64,000 nt of DNA from Aliterella atlantica CENA595 (GTDB lineage: Bacteria > Cyanobacteriota > Cyanobacteriia > Cyanobacteriales > Chroococcidiopsidaceae): the NCBI RefSeq assembly GCF_000952155.1, contig NZ_JYON01000010.1, forward strand, positions 1-64,000. The letters run 5' to 3'. Below, in pieces: positions 1-9,341 of this stretch (position 1 is the first letter of the stretch; the number at the start of each line of letters is the position of its first letter). Made by a program: the position numbers and the translations under genes. Below the pieces are notes generated by a model. It was not told the origin of the DNA, did no database searches, and saw only the letters and a list, made by a program, of their open reading frames with translations.

Positions 1-154
1 TTGTCCCTGTGAGCCATCCGCCCAAGGCTAGGTATGCGCAGGGAAATAGCAATATGCCGCTCCAGCCTACGAATACGAATCTGTCGCGCTTTAGCCAGTC
101 GTCTACGGTATCAAATATGCCGCGACTCGGTGCGCTGCCAACTGCAATTGTCAT
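1..154 (-). CDS. psbD: Photosystem II D2 protein, 5' end only
   Basis: Reading the minus strand from the CAT at 152-154 gives 51 codons that begin [20 protein letters not shown] and continue with [18 protein letters not shown] and ALGGWLTGT. This is the N-terminus of D2, the reaction-centre subunit that with D1 binds the P680 chlorophylls, pheophytin and quinones in the thylakoid membrane. The gene leaves the window at base 1, so the quinone- and iron-binding part cannot be checked. It is divergent from ycf4 across a 405-base gap, an arrangement common in cyanobacteria, where psbC normally follows psbD. Positions 13-17 (IFDTV) differ from the more usual WFDVL. Confidence 0.93.
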   Translation of the reverse strand, partial: MTIAVGSAPSRGIFDTVDDWLKRDRFVFVGWSGILLFPCAYLALGGWLTGT

Positions 155-559
155 TGAATCAAAATCCTCTCGTTTACTAAAAATTGCAACGTTTCTGAGG
201 AATTAGCACTTTGACATCCTCTAGTTGCCGAAGCTTTCGAGATTTATGAGAAAATTCCTAGCGATCGCCGCTAACTAATTATCTCACTGGGTATGTCAAC
301 TCGCCCTTGCCACTTGCTGGCAATCCAGCGATCGCTGCTTAATGTTTGTTAACTTATCACATTTTTCATGCTAAAGTCCCGATTCCACACTTGTGTTTTC
401 AGGACTTGAGCATTGCGTCTATTAATATAATAAATATCAGAAAAATTTACAATTTGACACAAGGTTAAAGCGCGATCGCCAAACTTAAGCCGCTAAACTT
501 GCATTGGATCGCCACATGAATCAACAATTTTTTTTAGCTTTAGCAAACAAGGTGTTTAT
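155..559. promoter_or_regulatory. psbD-ycf4 divergent intergenic region
   Basis: 405 bases without a gene lie between the divergent starts of psbD and ycf4, so both promoters must be here. The stretch is AT-rich with several GCGATCGC-type sites (near 258, 330, 471). I see no convincing -35/-10 pair or operator that I would assign to one gene. Confidence 0.5.
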
Positions 560-1153
560 ATGAGCGTATCAACCGCCGATAAAGGCAAATCTCCATCAGG
601 AGATAAATTAGCTTCGCCGATTCTCCATCAACCAATTTTAGGCTCGCGGCGATTGAGCAATTACTGGTGGGCAACAGTTGTCACGGTTGGAGCTAGCGGT
701 TTTTTACTAGCAGCGCTATCTAGCTACCTCAAAGTCAACTTACTGCCTTTTGCTAACCCCACCGAATTAATTTTTGTCCCTCAAGGCGTAGCAATGGGCT
801 TTTATGGTGTAGCTGGATTGCTCCTAGCTGCCTATCTATGGTTCGTTGTCGCTTTGGATGTCGGTGGCGGTTACAACGAATTTAATCAACAAACTGGACA
901 AGTAAAAATTTTTCGTTGGGGATTTTTAGGCAAAAATCGCCGCATTGAGATTAACTGCAAAACTCAAGACGTGCAAGCAGTGCGCGTAGATATTAAGGAA
1001 GGCATTAATCCCCGCAGAGCGCTGTATCTGCGCGTCAAAGGGCGCAGAGATATTCCCCTAACGCGAGTTGGTCAACCTTTATCTTTGACACAATTAGAAA
1101 ATCAAGCTGCCGAACTTGCTCGATTTTTGGGCGTGCAACTTGAAGGTTTATAA
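560..1153 (+). CDS. ycf4: Photosystem I assembly protein Ycf4
   Basis: The 197-residue product matches the Ycf4 family, thylakoid membrane proteins that help assemble photosystem I. Two hydrophobic segments sit near residues 35-58 and 75-98, followed by a soluble domain with the family's RIEINCKTQDVQAVRVDIKEG stretch and a basic LYLRVKGRRDIPLTR segment. The length is close to the usual 185-190 residues. Because the first methionine (MSVSTADKGK) precedes a polar leader, a slightly later start is possible. It lies divergent to psbD, the typical cyanobacterial neighbour, and is followed after 3 bases by a peptidylprolyl isomerase reading frame. Confidence 0.93.
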   Translation: MSVSTADKGKSPSGDKLASPILHQPILGSRRLSNYWWATVVTVGASGFLLAALSSYLKVNLLPFANPTELIFVPQGVAMGFYGVAGLLLAAYLWFVVALDVGGGYNEFNQQTGQVKIFRWGFLGKNRRIEINCKTQDVQAVRVDIKEGINPRRALYLRVKGRRDIPLTRVGQPLSLTQLENQAAELARFLGVQLEGL

Positions 1154-1156
1154 AAT

Positions 1157-1945
1157 ATGATGATGGACTGCGATCGCACAAAACTAACAATGCAGTTGAA
1201 AAAATGTTTGCTCTCGTTTGCGCTTTTAGTAGCGTTCATCGTCGGGGGATGTACGTCAAATGGAACCGCAACCGAAACTTCTACCCCCGCATCAGTCACC
1301 GAAACAACATCTGTACCTACTGAGGTAAGTAGCCCGCAAATGAAAGATTTACCAGTATTAGAAGGCAAAGCCACCGTAGTAATGACCGTAAATGGTGCGC
1401 CAATTACTATTGAAGTTGATGGCACAAATGCACCGATCACCGCTGGCAATTTTGTCGACCTAGTACAAAGAGGCGTATATGATGGTCTAGTATTTCACCG
1501 CGTTGTCCGCACGCCCGAACCTTTTGTCGTCCAAGGCGGCGACCCCCAAAGTAAAGATCCTAAAGTTCCACCGCAATTATTGGGTACAAGCGGTTTTAAA
1601 GACCCCAAAACAGGTAGAGAACGTACTATTCCTCTAGAAATTAAGCCAGAAGGGGCAAAAACGCCGCTCTACAGCCAAACATTTGAAAGCGAAGGAGTTT
1701 CTAGCCCTCCACAGCTAAGACATACTCGTGGCGCGGTGGCAATGGCGCGATCGCAATCTCCTGATTCTGCTTCGTCACAATTCTACTTTACCCTTACAGA
1801 TTTAGCCTTTTTAGATGGTAGTTATGCTGTCTTTGGCTATGTTACTAACGGCATGGATGTAGTTGACAAAATTCAACAAGGCGATCGTATTGAGACAGCC
1901 AAAGTTACCCAAGGTGCTGAAAACTTAAGAAACGGCGGCAAGTAG
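1157..1945 (+). CDS. Cyclophilin-type peptidylprolyl isomerase, lipoprotein
   Basis: The product carries a lipoprotein signal ([15 protein letters not shown]) followed by a threonine/serine-rich linker and a cyclophilin domain from about residue 70 ([20 protein letters not shown], then VVQGGD and [22 protein letters not shown]). It should catalyse cis-trans isomerisation of proline bonds in exported proteins on the periplasmic or lumenal side. The FHRV and QFYF segments contain the family's active-site arginine and aromatic residues. The reading frame opens at 1157, but the ATG at 1190 (MQLKKC) gives a more typical lipoprotein signal and may be the true start. It lies close behind ycf4 and 10 bases before the next gene, so the three may be co-transcribed. 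Confidence 0.88.
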   Translation: MMMDCDRTKLTMQLKKCLLSFALLVAFIVGGCTSNGTATETSTPASVTETTSVPTEVSSPQMKDLPVLEGKATVVMTVNGAPITIEVDGTNAPITAGNFVDLVQRGVYDGLVFHRVVRTPEPFVVQGGDPQSKDPKVPPQLLGTSGFKDPKTGRERTIPLEIKPEGAKTPLYSQTFESEGVSSPPQLRHTRGAVAMARSQSPDSASSQFYFTLTDLAFLDGSYAVFGYVTNGMDVVDKIQQGDRIETAKVTQGAENLRNGGK

Positions 1946-1955
1946 TAAGTAATCT

Positions 1956-3080
1956 TTGGTAGAAGTTGTTGTTACTGGTATCGGTTTAGTTTCCCCTTTA
2001 GGTGACAGCTTAGAGGCTAGCTGGCGGCAACTATTAGCAGGCAAGTCGGCAATTAGATTGCAGCAGCCTTTTGCCGAACTAAAACAACTACCTTTAGCGC
2101 TAATTGGGCAGCAACCAGTCTATTTACAAGCCCTAACTAGGCTGGTTGTCAGTGCTGCTATTGCCGATGCAGGGCTAAAACTACCTCTGACTGATTGTGG
2201 CGTAGTCGTTGGCTCAAGTCGTAGCCAGCAAGCAACTTGGGAACGGCTAGCAAGAAGGCACGATAGGAGTGAGGAATGGCTAAATACATTGCCCCACATG
2301 AACGCGATCGCCTCAGCTAGGCAAATTGGCGCTTCCTTAGTACCAGTTCTTGCTCCAATGGCGGCTTGTGCGACTGGAATTTGGGCGCTTTTTCAAGGCT
2401 ACGAATTAATTAAAACTGGGCAATGTCAGCGAGCGATCGCTGGCGCAGCCGAAGCCCCCGTTACCCCTCTTACTCTTGCTGGCTTCGAGCGCATGGGCGC
2501 TTTAGCTCAAACTGGCTCTTATCCTTTCGATCTCCAGCGTCAAGGGTTGGTATTAGGGGAAGGTGCATCTGTATTGGTACTAGAATCTGCCGAATTAGCT
2601 AAACAGCGCTCTGCGCGAATTTACGGTCAAATCCTTAGTTTTGGCTTGAGCGCAGATGCTTATTATGCTACTAAACCAGATATTGAAGGCAAAAGTGCGA
2701 TCGCGGCTGTCAAGCAATGTTTGGATCGCGCCCAATTATCGCCCACAGATATAGACTACATCCACGCTCACGGTACAGCCACCCCAATAGGCGATCGCCA
2801 CGAAGCAGGGTTAATTAGCTATTTATTTCCTCAAGTTCCTGTCAGTTCGACAAAAGGAGCTACAGGGCATACTTTAGGAGCTTCTGGGGCGTTAGGGGCA
2901 GCATTTTGTCTCAAAGCATTGCAGCAGCAATTATTACCGCCTTGCGTGGGCTTAGAACGCTCGGAATTCGATATAAATTTAGTTACTACGGGCGATTGCA
3001 GTAAGATTAATCGAGCGCTGTGTTTTAGCTTTGGCTTTGGCGGTCAAAATGCAGTTATGGCTGTAGCTAAATATGAGTAG
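1956..3080 (+). CDS. Beta-ketoacyl-ACP synthase (KAS II-like)
   Basis: A thiolase-fold condensing enzyme of 374 residues with the full Cys-His-His triad of elongating ketoacyl synthases: Cys138 in MAACATG, His272 in HAHGTATPIGD and His305 in GATGHTLGASG. It should extend acyl-ACP chains with malonyl-ACP in fatty acid or related lipid synthesis. It is shorter than FabF (about 410 residues) and does not sit with acpP or fabD, so a specialised second KAS is more likely than the housekeeping FabF. The start is a TTG at 1956, because MVEVVVTGIGLVSPLG matches the family N-terminus and no nearby ATG fits. It is 10 bases downstream of the cyclophilin gene. Confidence 0.86.
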   Translation: MVEVVVTGIGLVSPLGDSLEASWRQLLAGKSAIRLQQPFAELKQLPLALIGQQPVYLQALTRLVVSAAIADAGLKLPLTDCGVVVGSSRSQQATWERLARRHDRSEEWLNTLPHMNAIASARQIGASLVPVLAPMAACATGIWALFQGYELIKTGQCQRAIAGAAEAPVTPLTLAGFERMGALAQTGSYPFDLQRQGLVLGEGASVLVLESAELAKQRSARIYGQILSFGLSADAYYATKPDIEGKSAIAAVKQCLDRAQLSPTDIDYIHAHGTATPIGDRHEAGLISYLFPQVPVSSTKGATGHTLGASGALGAAFCLKALQQQLLPPCVGLERSEFDINLVTTGDCSKINRALCFSFGFGGQNAVMAVAKYE

Positions 3081-3111
3081 ATCGCTATAAATACCCTAGG
3101 AGTCAAAGACA

Positions 3112-3351
3112 ATGCGCTGTGCTATTTCTAGTCGTGCTGGTCAAGTTTTAGCTAGAGGAAGTTTGATTATTCAAACAAATGAAGATGGACAGCAAACTCT
3201 AGTGTTTCAAACAGATCGAGGAAAGCTAATTCCAGGCGGTACAATTGACGCTGATGGCGACTTAACCCAAGCAAGTGAAGAACTATTTCGCCAATTTTAC
3301 AAAACTTGGGGAATGACTGAGATGACACTTACTGCTAAACCAAATATTTAG
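3112..3351 (+). CDS. Small conserved cyanobacterial protein, unknown function
   Basis: A 79-residue protein (MRCAISSRAGQVLARGSLII...) preceded by a strong ribosome-binding site (AGGAGT, 11 bases upstream). It is a compact, probably beta-rich polypeptide without signal peptide or membrane segment. It follows the ketoacyl synthase by 31 bases on the same strand and may share its transcript. I do not recognise a functional family. Good codon use, the ribosome-binding site and the absence of any competing frame support a real gene. Confidence 0.65.
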   Translation: MRCAISSRAGQVLARGSLIIQTNEDGQQTLVFQTDRGKLIPGGTIDADGDLTQASEELFRQFYKTWGMTEMTLTAKPNI

Positions 3352-3561
3352 ATTGGTAACCTAGCAATTGCCGTGAATATAAAGTTGCCTATACCAATTG
3401 GTCTATATTTATAGGTAATAATTGTTTTAATAAAGCTACAAAGCTTGCGTAGCACAGGTTGTAGCTGATAATTGTCTTGAGTGCAATTACACCATTGGAA
3501 AGATGCGATCGCATCTGTATTTCTTTAATCTACGTGTAGATAAGAAATAAGCCTGAAACCT

Positions 3562-3828
3562 ATGAATAATAATCAAGAACCGGAAGTTAATCGTGCAGTC
3601 AATCCTGGCGATGTAATTGATGAATCTAAAAGTGTTGAAGAAAAGTCAAAGCAAGTTGCCGTAGACTCACCTGATATTACAGGCGACCATATTACTGTCA
3701 ATACATACGTTATGGTTGAAGAACCAGACGGTGAAGAAAAAGCCTTGCACCACGTTAGAGATGCAGAAGAAATCTCAGATGTTATTCGTCAAGCCAGAGT
3801 AGACGAGAATGGAGAAAGAATCTGGTAA
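3562..3828 (+). CDS. Small acidic hypothetical protein
   Basis: An 88-residue, strongly acidic and polar protein (many Glu and Asp; MNNNQEPEVNRAVNPGD at the start) with no signal peptide, cysteine or membrane segment. It looks largely disordered apart from the segment around YVMVEEPDGEEKALHHVRDAEE. It has its own 210-base leader containing an inverted repeat (GCTACAA / TTGTAGC near 3436-3467) and an extended HIP1 palindrome near 3505. A hairpin terminator follows at 3875. Function unknown. Confidence 0.6.
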   Translation: MNNNQEPEVNRAVNPGDVIDESKSVEEKSKQVAVDSPDITGDHITVNTYVMVEEPDGEEKALHHVRDAEEISDVIRQARVDENGERIW

Positions 3829-3872
3829 TTTAGTCCAAAAGTCTTGAACTTTTCCGAGAATAAATCAATAAA

Positions 3873-3904
3873 AGTGGCAGCCTTAAAAGCTGCCATCAAC
3901 TTTA
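3873..3904. terminator. Hairpin terminator between convergent genes
   Basis: TGGCAGC (3875-3881) pairs with GCTGCCA (3889-3895) around a 7-base loop, flanked by AT-rich sequence on both sides. It sits between the end of the acidic protein gene and the convergent ndhM, so it can serve both. Confidence 0.6.
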
Positions 3905-3939
3905 TATTTAAGCCGAAATACATTTGTGCTACCTAATTA

Positions 3940-4287
3940 CTATTCGACAGCAACTTGAGGTACGCCCATACTGTAATTGATTACACGCCCATTAAGATTG
4001 TAGCCAATTTGACCGCTTTGCAATAGATTCCGCACCAAATGTTCTAACTCCGAACCGATCCGGCGCAAGTTATAGTCGGTTAAATCTGCTCCGCTATAAG
4101 CCTCTACCAGTTCGTCAAATTTACGGTACACCTTTTGTAAACTGTCTTCACTCCAACTAAATTCATTATCAGGATCGACATCCAAAGTTAAAACTTGGCT
4201 GCTAGGAACTAATTCCCCTTCCTTGTTAACTTCCGCAGAAAAGATCCGAATGTGGCGAGTTGTAGACTTGAGTAACTGCTCTTCCAT
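3940..4287 (-). CDS. ndhM: NAD(P)H-quinone oxidoreductase subunit M
   Basis: The 115-residue product matches NdhM, an oxygenic-photosynthesis-specific subunit of the NDH-1 complex that takes electrons from ferredoxin to plastoquinone in respiration and cyclic flow. Diagnostic stretches are [16 protein letters not shown] at the N-terminus, [12 protein letters not shown] in the middle and [19 protein letters not shown], with INYSMGVPQ near the end. Length is normal for the family. It lies 50 bases downstream of leuD on the same strand, so the two may be transcribed together. Confidence 0.93.
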   Translation of the reverse strand: MEEQLLKSTTRHIRIFSAEVNKEGELVPSSQVLTLDVDPDNEFSWSEDSLQKVYRKFDELVEAYSGADLTDYNLRRIGSELEHLVRNLLQSGQIGYNLNGRVINYSMGVPQVAVE

Positions 4288-4337
4288 GAATCAAAGATTT
4301 AGCTGAACTAGATCGCACTTTGAATTATCTTAAACCA

Positions 4338-4898
4338 TTACTTGGCTTTAGCAATCATGCCAGTCGCACGAGCATAAGCAAAAATCCCCCCAGCATCAAT
4401 TACAGGCTTAACTTCTCCTAGTGACTGCAATTGATAAACTTTGCCTAACGTATGGTTGGTAAGCTGATTTTGCTCGAAGTCTATTGTTACCTCTTGTCCT
4501 GTCTCAAACTTATCGCACAAGCGCTCTGGAGTTTCCCAAGGATAAAGTTCGCCAGTTGCCGTACAATTGCGAAAGAAGATCCGCGCGTAAGACTGGGCGA
4601 CTACTGCTTTTACACCTGCCGCACCCAACGCAATCGGGGCGTGTTCGCGCGATGAACCACAACCAAAGTTTTCGCCAGCAATGATAATCGGATAATTCGT
4701 TTTCATTGCGCCTGGGGCGATAAACTTACCATAGCGATCGGGTAGCCCAATTAAAGCATAGCTACCTAACTTTTCATACTCATCCGGTTTAGAGGGGACT
4801 AAAGTTAAATACTCTGCCGGAATAATTTGATCGGTATCGATATTATCATCAACAACAAAGATTGTGCCGCGAATTAGATTGCTCATGAGAAATTTCAC
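4338..4898 (-). CDS. leuD: 3-isopropylmalate dehydratase small subunit
   Basis: This is the swivel-domain small subunit of isopropylmalate isomerase, which with LeuC converts 2-isopropylmalate to 3-isopropylmalate in leucine synthesis. The sequence shows DDNIDTDQIIP near residues 17-27 and the substrate-loop motif GENFGCGSSREHAP near 75-88, both typical of LeuD. The cyanobacterial form is short, as here (about 180 residues). The ATG whose complement is 4884-4886 (MSNLIRGTIF) is likely the true start, four codons inside the longest frame. leuC is not adjacent. Confidence 0.92.
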   Translation of the reverse strand: MKFLMSNLIRGTIFVVDDNIDTDQIIPAEYLTLVPSKPDEYEKLGSYALIGLPDRYGKFIAPGAMKTNYPIIIAGENFGCGSSREHAPIALGAAGVKAVVAQSYARIFFRNCTATGELYPWETPERLCDKFETGQEVTIDFEQNQLTNHTLGKVYQLQSLGEVKPVIDAGGIFAYARATGMIAKAK

Positions 4899-5678
4899 TT
4901 AATAACAAATTAAGTATGTAGTAAATTAACTGTTTATCCTTGATGAACTTTAATCTTTAGGAGCGACCTTCATCAAATCAAACAGCTTACAGCTATAAAT
5001 TCTACAACATTCTAGATTGGCGAACGTTGGCGATCGCAGCTTATAGTAATTTAAAACACTTGTTAATTTACGTAAAAACACTGGCGAACAATTATAAAAC
5101 TTGCGGTTAAGTCACAAGATTCTAACCAAGCCTTTGCTTGTATTTGTCAGCTAGGTTTAGCTATTGATGCGATTTTAGTATATTTACAGCTAGTTTTTAA
5201 TAACTATTAATTGTACTGGGTATTTATAAAATACTGGCTCAATTAATATAGATAAATTGCAAATTACGTATTGCTGTAGCGCTGGAAATAGGTGGATAAT
5301 TTGCATACTTATAGTATCCGCAGCATCAATAGATACTAAAAATTAACTAAATATTTGTAATAACTGTAACTTCGGTGTATCCGTAAAAGTAAGTCTTTCA
5401 AAAAACCTTTTGAAAGACTTACAAACTCCTTACACAAACTTTACTATATCTGCTCTTAAAAGCTGAATAATAGAAGTCATATACATAAATAAGCGCGGCA
5501 AAAGTTGGTCGATCTTTTTACAAGATGAGGAGAAGTTTACAAATTTGAGCGCAATGCTATTAACCAGGAATAGATTGTGTCTTGCTTCCCTTTACCACAG
5601 CCATGAATAAACAGCAAATTTTTTTGCTGAAGTCGCAAATATCGCCTACCACTTTCTACCAAATCAGGATCGTTTGCA
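4899..5678. other. 780-base intergenic region with a strong hairpin
   Basis: No convincing gene is present between leuD and the small regulator gene. The region is AT-rich. The one clear structure is a perfect 15-bp inverted repeat at 5389-5422, listed separately. Much of the remainder may be leader and promoter for the downstream regulator. Confidence 0.5.
5389..5422. repeat. Perfect 15-bp inverted repeat (stable hairpin)
   Basis: GTAAGTCTTTCAAAA at 5389-5403 is exactly complementary to TTTTGAAAGACTTAC at 5408-5422 with a 4-base AACC loop. There is no T-run directly after it, so it is not a typical intrinsic terminator. It could be part of a non-coding RNA, a leader structure or a small mobile repeat. 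Confidence 0.75.
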
Positions 5679-5957
5679 ATGAAGTCAGACACCGCATCAC
5701 CACAACCCAAAAAAGTCGAAGTTGCTGTTTACGAGTGCGAAATCAAGTTAAAGTTTCGTCTCATTGAAGAAAAAGCTGTGTTATGCGATCGCGATAAGTT
5801 GTTAGATTTGTTGCTCGAAGCATTTACAATCGGTGCAGATGAATATCTAGAGCCTCTGCAAAGCTGCGTCAAAACTCAAGAAATTTCTGATTTAGAAGCT
5901 TCTCCGCAAATGCGCCGCCAACTCATGCGCCTACGGAACTCCTCAGACTTAGCATAA
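5679..5957 (+). CDS. Npun_R1517-like heterocyst differentiation regulator
   Basis: A 92-residue protein (MKSDTASPQPKKVEVAVYEC...) resembling the small family named after Npun_R1517 / asr1734, which affects heterocyst differentiation in Nostoc-type cyanobacteria. The matching features are the VEVAVYECEIKLKFRLIEEK stretch, the CDRDKLLDLLLEAFT helix and the conserved tail ASPQMRRQLMRLRN. This assignment is from memory of the family and not from a search. No other heterocyst gene is in the window, so presence here does not prove that the organism makes heterocysts. A long AT-rich leader with a stable hairpin precedes it. Confidence 0.72.
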   Translation: MKSDTASPQPKKVEVAVYECEIKLKFRLIEEKAVLCDRDKLLDLLLEAFTIGADEYLEPLQSCVKTQEISDLEASPQMRRQLMRLRNSSDLA

Positions 5958-6064
5958 AGTATACACATACTGGCAATCAACCCAGGCAGCACTATATTTT
6001 CTCTAACTCAGGTATTGACACCAGTTTATATATTCACTATATTAGTAAAAGTGCGACTTTAGAT

Positions 6065-6137
6065 GCCCCCATCGTCTAGAGGCCTAGGACACCTCCCTTT
6101 CACGGAGGCGACGGGGATTCGAATTCCCCTGGGGGTA
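6065..6137 (+). tRNA. trnE: tRNA-Glu(TTC), canonical copy
   Basis: A complete cloverleaf: acceptor GCCCCCA / TGGGGGT, D arm with AGAGGCCTAGGAC, anticodon stem CCTCC / GGAGG around loop CTTTCAC (anticodon TTC), T loop ATTCGAA and discriminator A137. CCA is not encoded. This is the normal glutamate tRNA, which in cyanobacteria also feeds tetrapyrrole synthesis through glutamyl-tRNA reductase. It is the reference for judging the damaged Glu-like gene in the array at 11593. Confidence 0.96.
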
Positions 6138-6298
6138 TAGAAAATTAGGGAAACAGGAAAAGAAAAGTTATTCTCTTTTCCGCTTTCAACCAATAGGTAT
6201 ATTAAAATGGCTGGCATACCGCAAATGTCAGCCCATAATCATATAAAAATAACTTTTAAGTAGCAGCGCCGAAGCAGATGTTGAAGATTAGGATGACT

Positions 6299-6877
6299 TC
6301 AACTTGCAGCAAACAACTCGTTTACTCGCTGGCGGACAGCCAAAAGGTTGATTCGCAAATCATTAGATAAGCGACGCTCAATAATTGCCACAGGCATAGT
6401 CCGTTTGGGGAGAACGCACACTGTATAGGAAAGATTAGTTGCAAATTGGTTTGATTGTGCGTCTGATTCTAACCGCCAAGCGCCAGAAAAATCTTTTAAA
6501 TCGCCCTCTACCAAATTGAAATTAATTTCGTGGGGAAATTTCTCTTCTAAATCCAAAACTACGCGGGCGGAGAAATTGAAGCGTAGCAACCTTTGCGTTC
6601 CAACTTGTTCGAGGCGAATACCTCCAGTTGGATGTTCTATCCGCCGACTAATAGCAAGATTAGGAATAAAGTCAGCCAAGGCTTCATAATTAGTCAGCAC
6701 TCGCCAAATAGGTTCAATTGGGTGAGGAATTAATAGTTTGGCAGATATCCGTCTTTTCCTCTGGGCTATTGGTTCAATTTGTACTTCTACAGTATCTAGT
6801 AAAGCTGGATCGATGCCAATATCTTCTGACTCGGCGAGGGTATTAAGTTCTAAATCGAGGTTGTTTTGTTCAGTCAC
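6299..6877 (-). CDS. START-like (SRPBCC, cyclase/dehydrase) family protein
   Basis: A 192-residue soluble protein. After a polar N-terminus of about 45 residues it has the START-like fold signature: PHPIEPIWRVLTNYEALADFIPNL, then a run of strands (GGIRLEQVGTQRLLRFNFSARVVLDL) and a C-terminal helix (IIERRLSNDLRINLLAVRQRVNE). Members bind hydrophobic ligands in a deep cavity; the ligand here is unknown. It lies 23 bases downstream of the histidine kinase gene on the same strand and may share its transcript. Confidence 0.8.
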   Translation of the reverse strand: MTEQNNLDLELNTLAESEDIGIDPALLDTVEVQIEPIAQRKRRISAKLLIPHPIEPIWRVLTNYEALADFIPNLAISRRIEHPTGGIRLEQVGTQRLLRFNFSARVVLDLEEKFPHEINFNLVEGDLKDFSGAWRLESDAQSNQFATNLSYTVCVLPKRTMPVAIIERRLSNDLRINLLAVRQRVNELFAAS

Positions 6878-6900
6878 AAAAATTAATAAGTTTGATTTTT

Positions 6901-9105
6901 TTAATTAGAAGCAGACAATTGAGGCAAAGTGAGAGTAAAGCAGACTTGAGCCGATGATGAATTTTCAATCGGCGTACTTACAACTTCAATAGTGCCATTT
7001 AAATGTTGTACCAAACTTTTTACCAGTGCTAGTCCCAAACCTGTACCTTTAATCGCTTGATCGGTAACTCCCTGTCCGCGACGGAATTTATCAAATATAT
7101 AGCTAGCATCCTCTGGGGGAATAGCCGGACCAATATTAGTAATGCTCAAGATGATTTGACTACCTTGTTGGCTAGCTTTTAAGATCGCATCAGTATCGGG
7201 ATTAGCGTATTTACCAGCATTAGTTAGTAGTTCGTGTAGTATGCGATCGAAACTATCGCTATCAGTTTGCAGGCTCAATAAATTTTCTGGTAAGTCTAAT
7301 ACCATGCCTACTTCTTTCTCTGACCATTGCTCGACAAACATCTGAGCTAGCTCATTTAGCTTTGTATTGATTGGAATGGTTTGTAAATTTAGGGGAGCTT
7401 GGTGAGACTCCAACTTTTGCAAAGTCAATAAATCGTTAATAAGATTAATTTCTTGGGTGCATTGTTCTTCTAAAATATCTAAATATTTTGCTTGACGTTC
7501 TGCTGGAATCCCTGGTTGACGCAACATCCGAATCGCTAGATTCATGCTAGTTAAAGGTGTCCGCAACTCATGACTAATAGTATTAATAAATTCGTCTTTT
7601 AATTGATTTAACTGCCGCAGTTGGTCGATTTGCTGGCGAGTTTTTTCAAACAACTTAGACTGAACATCTAGACTTCGCTGTAATTGCGCTGTACGTTCCT
7701 CAACTAAAGATTGAACTTGCCTTAATGTTTGATTTTGAATAATTGATGTACTAACTTGGGCGCTGACTAATTCTAATAACGATAAATCTTCGGATTGCCA
7801 AAGGCGAGCATGATTTTGTTGCAGCACTATAAACCCAAATATTGCATTTTGACTTTCTAAAGGAAACATCAAAACATTGGGAAAGTTAGCAAAATCAAAA
7901 ATTGACGCAACATCAGTTTGCGGATCGATCTCTCCTAGTTCCGCAACAGAATTGACGATCAGCGGCGGGTGAGAAGTAGTTAATGCTTGCTGACATAAAG
8001 AGCATTCAGCCAACCAAAATGATTGATTGACAACACTAGAATTATTAATATTGGCTGCGATCGCAGAATCGCTTGCCTCCACTGTTGACGCGTCTAACTG
8101 GGAGTTGCCGAACCATTCCGAGATTACCGTCACTTTGGCTTTGGGAATAGTTTGAGTAGGGCGGTGTCTAAATACAGGATCGGTGTATTTGATTGTAATA
8201 ATCAAGCCGCGCTCGACCTGCAATGCTTGAGAAGTTCCAGAAATCGCTAGCTGGAGAATATGATTTAAATCTGAGGAAGTGCGGCTTGCCATAATTAACC
8301 GATCGATCGCATTTTGGTATTGAGTGGAATTATCTACGTAACGTTCTAAAGAGGCGATCGTTTGAGTTTGTACTATTTGCAATATGGCAATTGCTACTGA
8401 TTCGGCAGCTATTTGGGCGCTTTCTCGTTCAGAATCGCTCCAGTGATGGCGTTGAAATCGCCCTAAAGCAATTACCCCATTTTGCCTGCCTTGAAAATAC
8501 GTGGGAATTTTTAAAACAGCCCTTAATGGTAGCGATAGTTCTTGCCATTGCCTTAAATTACCTGTCCTCGCAGTTGCCTGTACGTCATCGATTGCTAGTG
8601 GCTCAAAGTCAGCTTTTAACAATGATGCTAGTGCCTCCACCCCGCTTTTTTGCTGTGGTGGTACAACCTGAACAATGTCTTCATTGCTCCAATAACCAAT
8701 TTGCTCTTGAGACTGCTGCTTTTCTTCATTGGTAATGACGATCGCGCAGCTATCTACTGCAAAAGCTTCTCCTAATACCTGAGCAATCTGCTGTAACACT
8801 GATTTGGCATCAGAGCTATTCAGAATAATATGATTAATCTGTTGACCCAAAGCTAGGGACTCTTCTTGATGCTGCATCAGTCTGATTGGGTGGGTTTGCA
8901 AAGATTCTATTCGATTTAAGCAATCTGTTGGTGCTAGGGAAGGCTCTTTGATTGTTTGTACTTTGGACGATAATGCCCCTACATTTTTTGCAGGCACACT
9001 CTGCGTCTTACCTCTAGTTGAGTTTATTGTCGCAATTTCTCGATTGGCAACCAATTTTTTGCGAAAGCGCTTTATCACCTGTATTTGCCTCCTATTCGCC
9101 GACAA
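6901..9105 (-). CDS. GAF-domain sensor histidine kinase
   Basis: A 734-residue cytoplasmic kinase with no membrane segment. An N-terminal basic region is followed by two GAF-type modules (about residues 90-245 and 265-465), a short coiled coil and a HisKA/HATPase_c core. The H box is FINTISHELRTPLTS (phospho-accepting His near residue 513), the N box ELLTNAGKYANPD, the G1 box NIGPAIPPED and the G2 box GTGLGLALVKSL. It should autophosphorylate in response to an unknown cytoplasmic signal and pass phosphate to a response regulator not encoded next to it. Neither GAF shows an obvious bilin-binding Cys-His motif. Confidence 0.88.
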   Translation of the reverse strand: MSANRRQIQVIKRFRKKLVANREIATINSTRGKTQSVPAKNVGALSSKVQTIKEPSLAPTDCLNRIESLQTHPIRLMQHQEESLALGQQINHIILNSSDAKSVLQQIAQVLGEAFAVDSCAIVITNEEKQQSQEQIGYWSNEDIVQVVPPQQKSGVEALASLLKADFEPLAIDDVQATARTGNLRQWQELSLPLRAVLKIPTYFQGRQNGVIALGRFQRHHWSDSERESAQIAAESVAIAILQIVQTQTIASLERYVDNSTQYQNAIDRLIMASRTSSDLNHILQLAISGTSQALQVERGLIITIKYTDPVFRHRPTQTIPKAKVTVISEWFGNSQLDASTVEASDSAIAANINNSSVVNQSFWLAECSLCQQALTTSHPPLIVNSVAELGEIDPQTDVASIFDFANFPNVLMFPLESQNAIFGFIVLQQNHARLWQSEDLSLLELVSAQVSTSIIQNQTLRQVQSLVEERTAQLQRSLDVQSKLFEKTRQQIDQLRQLNQLKDEFINTISHELRTPLTSMNLAIRMLRQPGIPAERQAKYLDILEEQCTQEINLINDLLTLQKLESHQAPLNLQTIPINTKLNELAQMFVEQWSEKEVGMVLDLPENLLSLQTDSDSFDRILHELLTNAGKYANPDTDAILKASQQGSQIILSITNIGPAIPPEDASYIFDKFRRGQGVTDQAIKGTGLGLALVKSLVQHLNGTIEVVSTPIENSSSAQVCFTLTLPQLSASN

Positions 9106-9341
9106 TGTCTAAACTGATGAAAGTTTTATGACTTAAGCGCTGAAGTTAGACAAATATAGAGCGATTTTTGACTCAACATAACTTCAGTTACTGATAGCTC
9201 CAGATTATCCTGGATAGTAAACGCACAGAATCAGCAATATTACCGATTCTCATAGCTTTGATTCAACAATTTCCGTATAGTGACTGAGGTAAGCTTTTGT
9301 TCCCAATTACATTAATTTGGATTAGCAATTGCCCAAATAAT

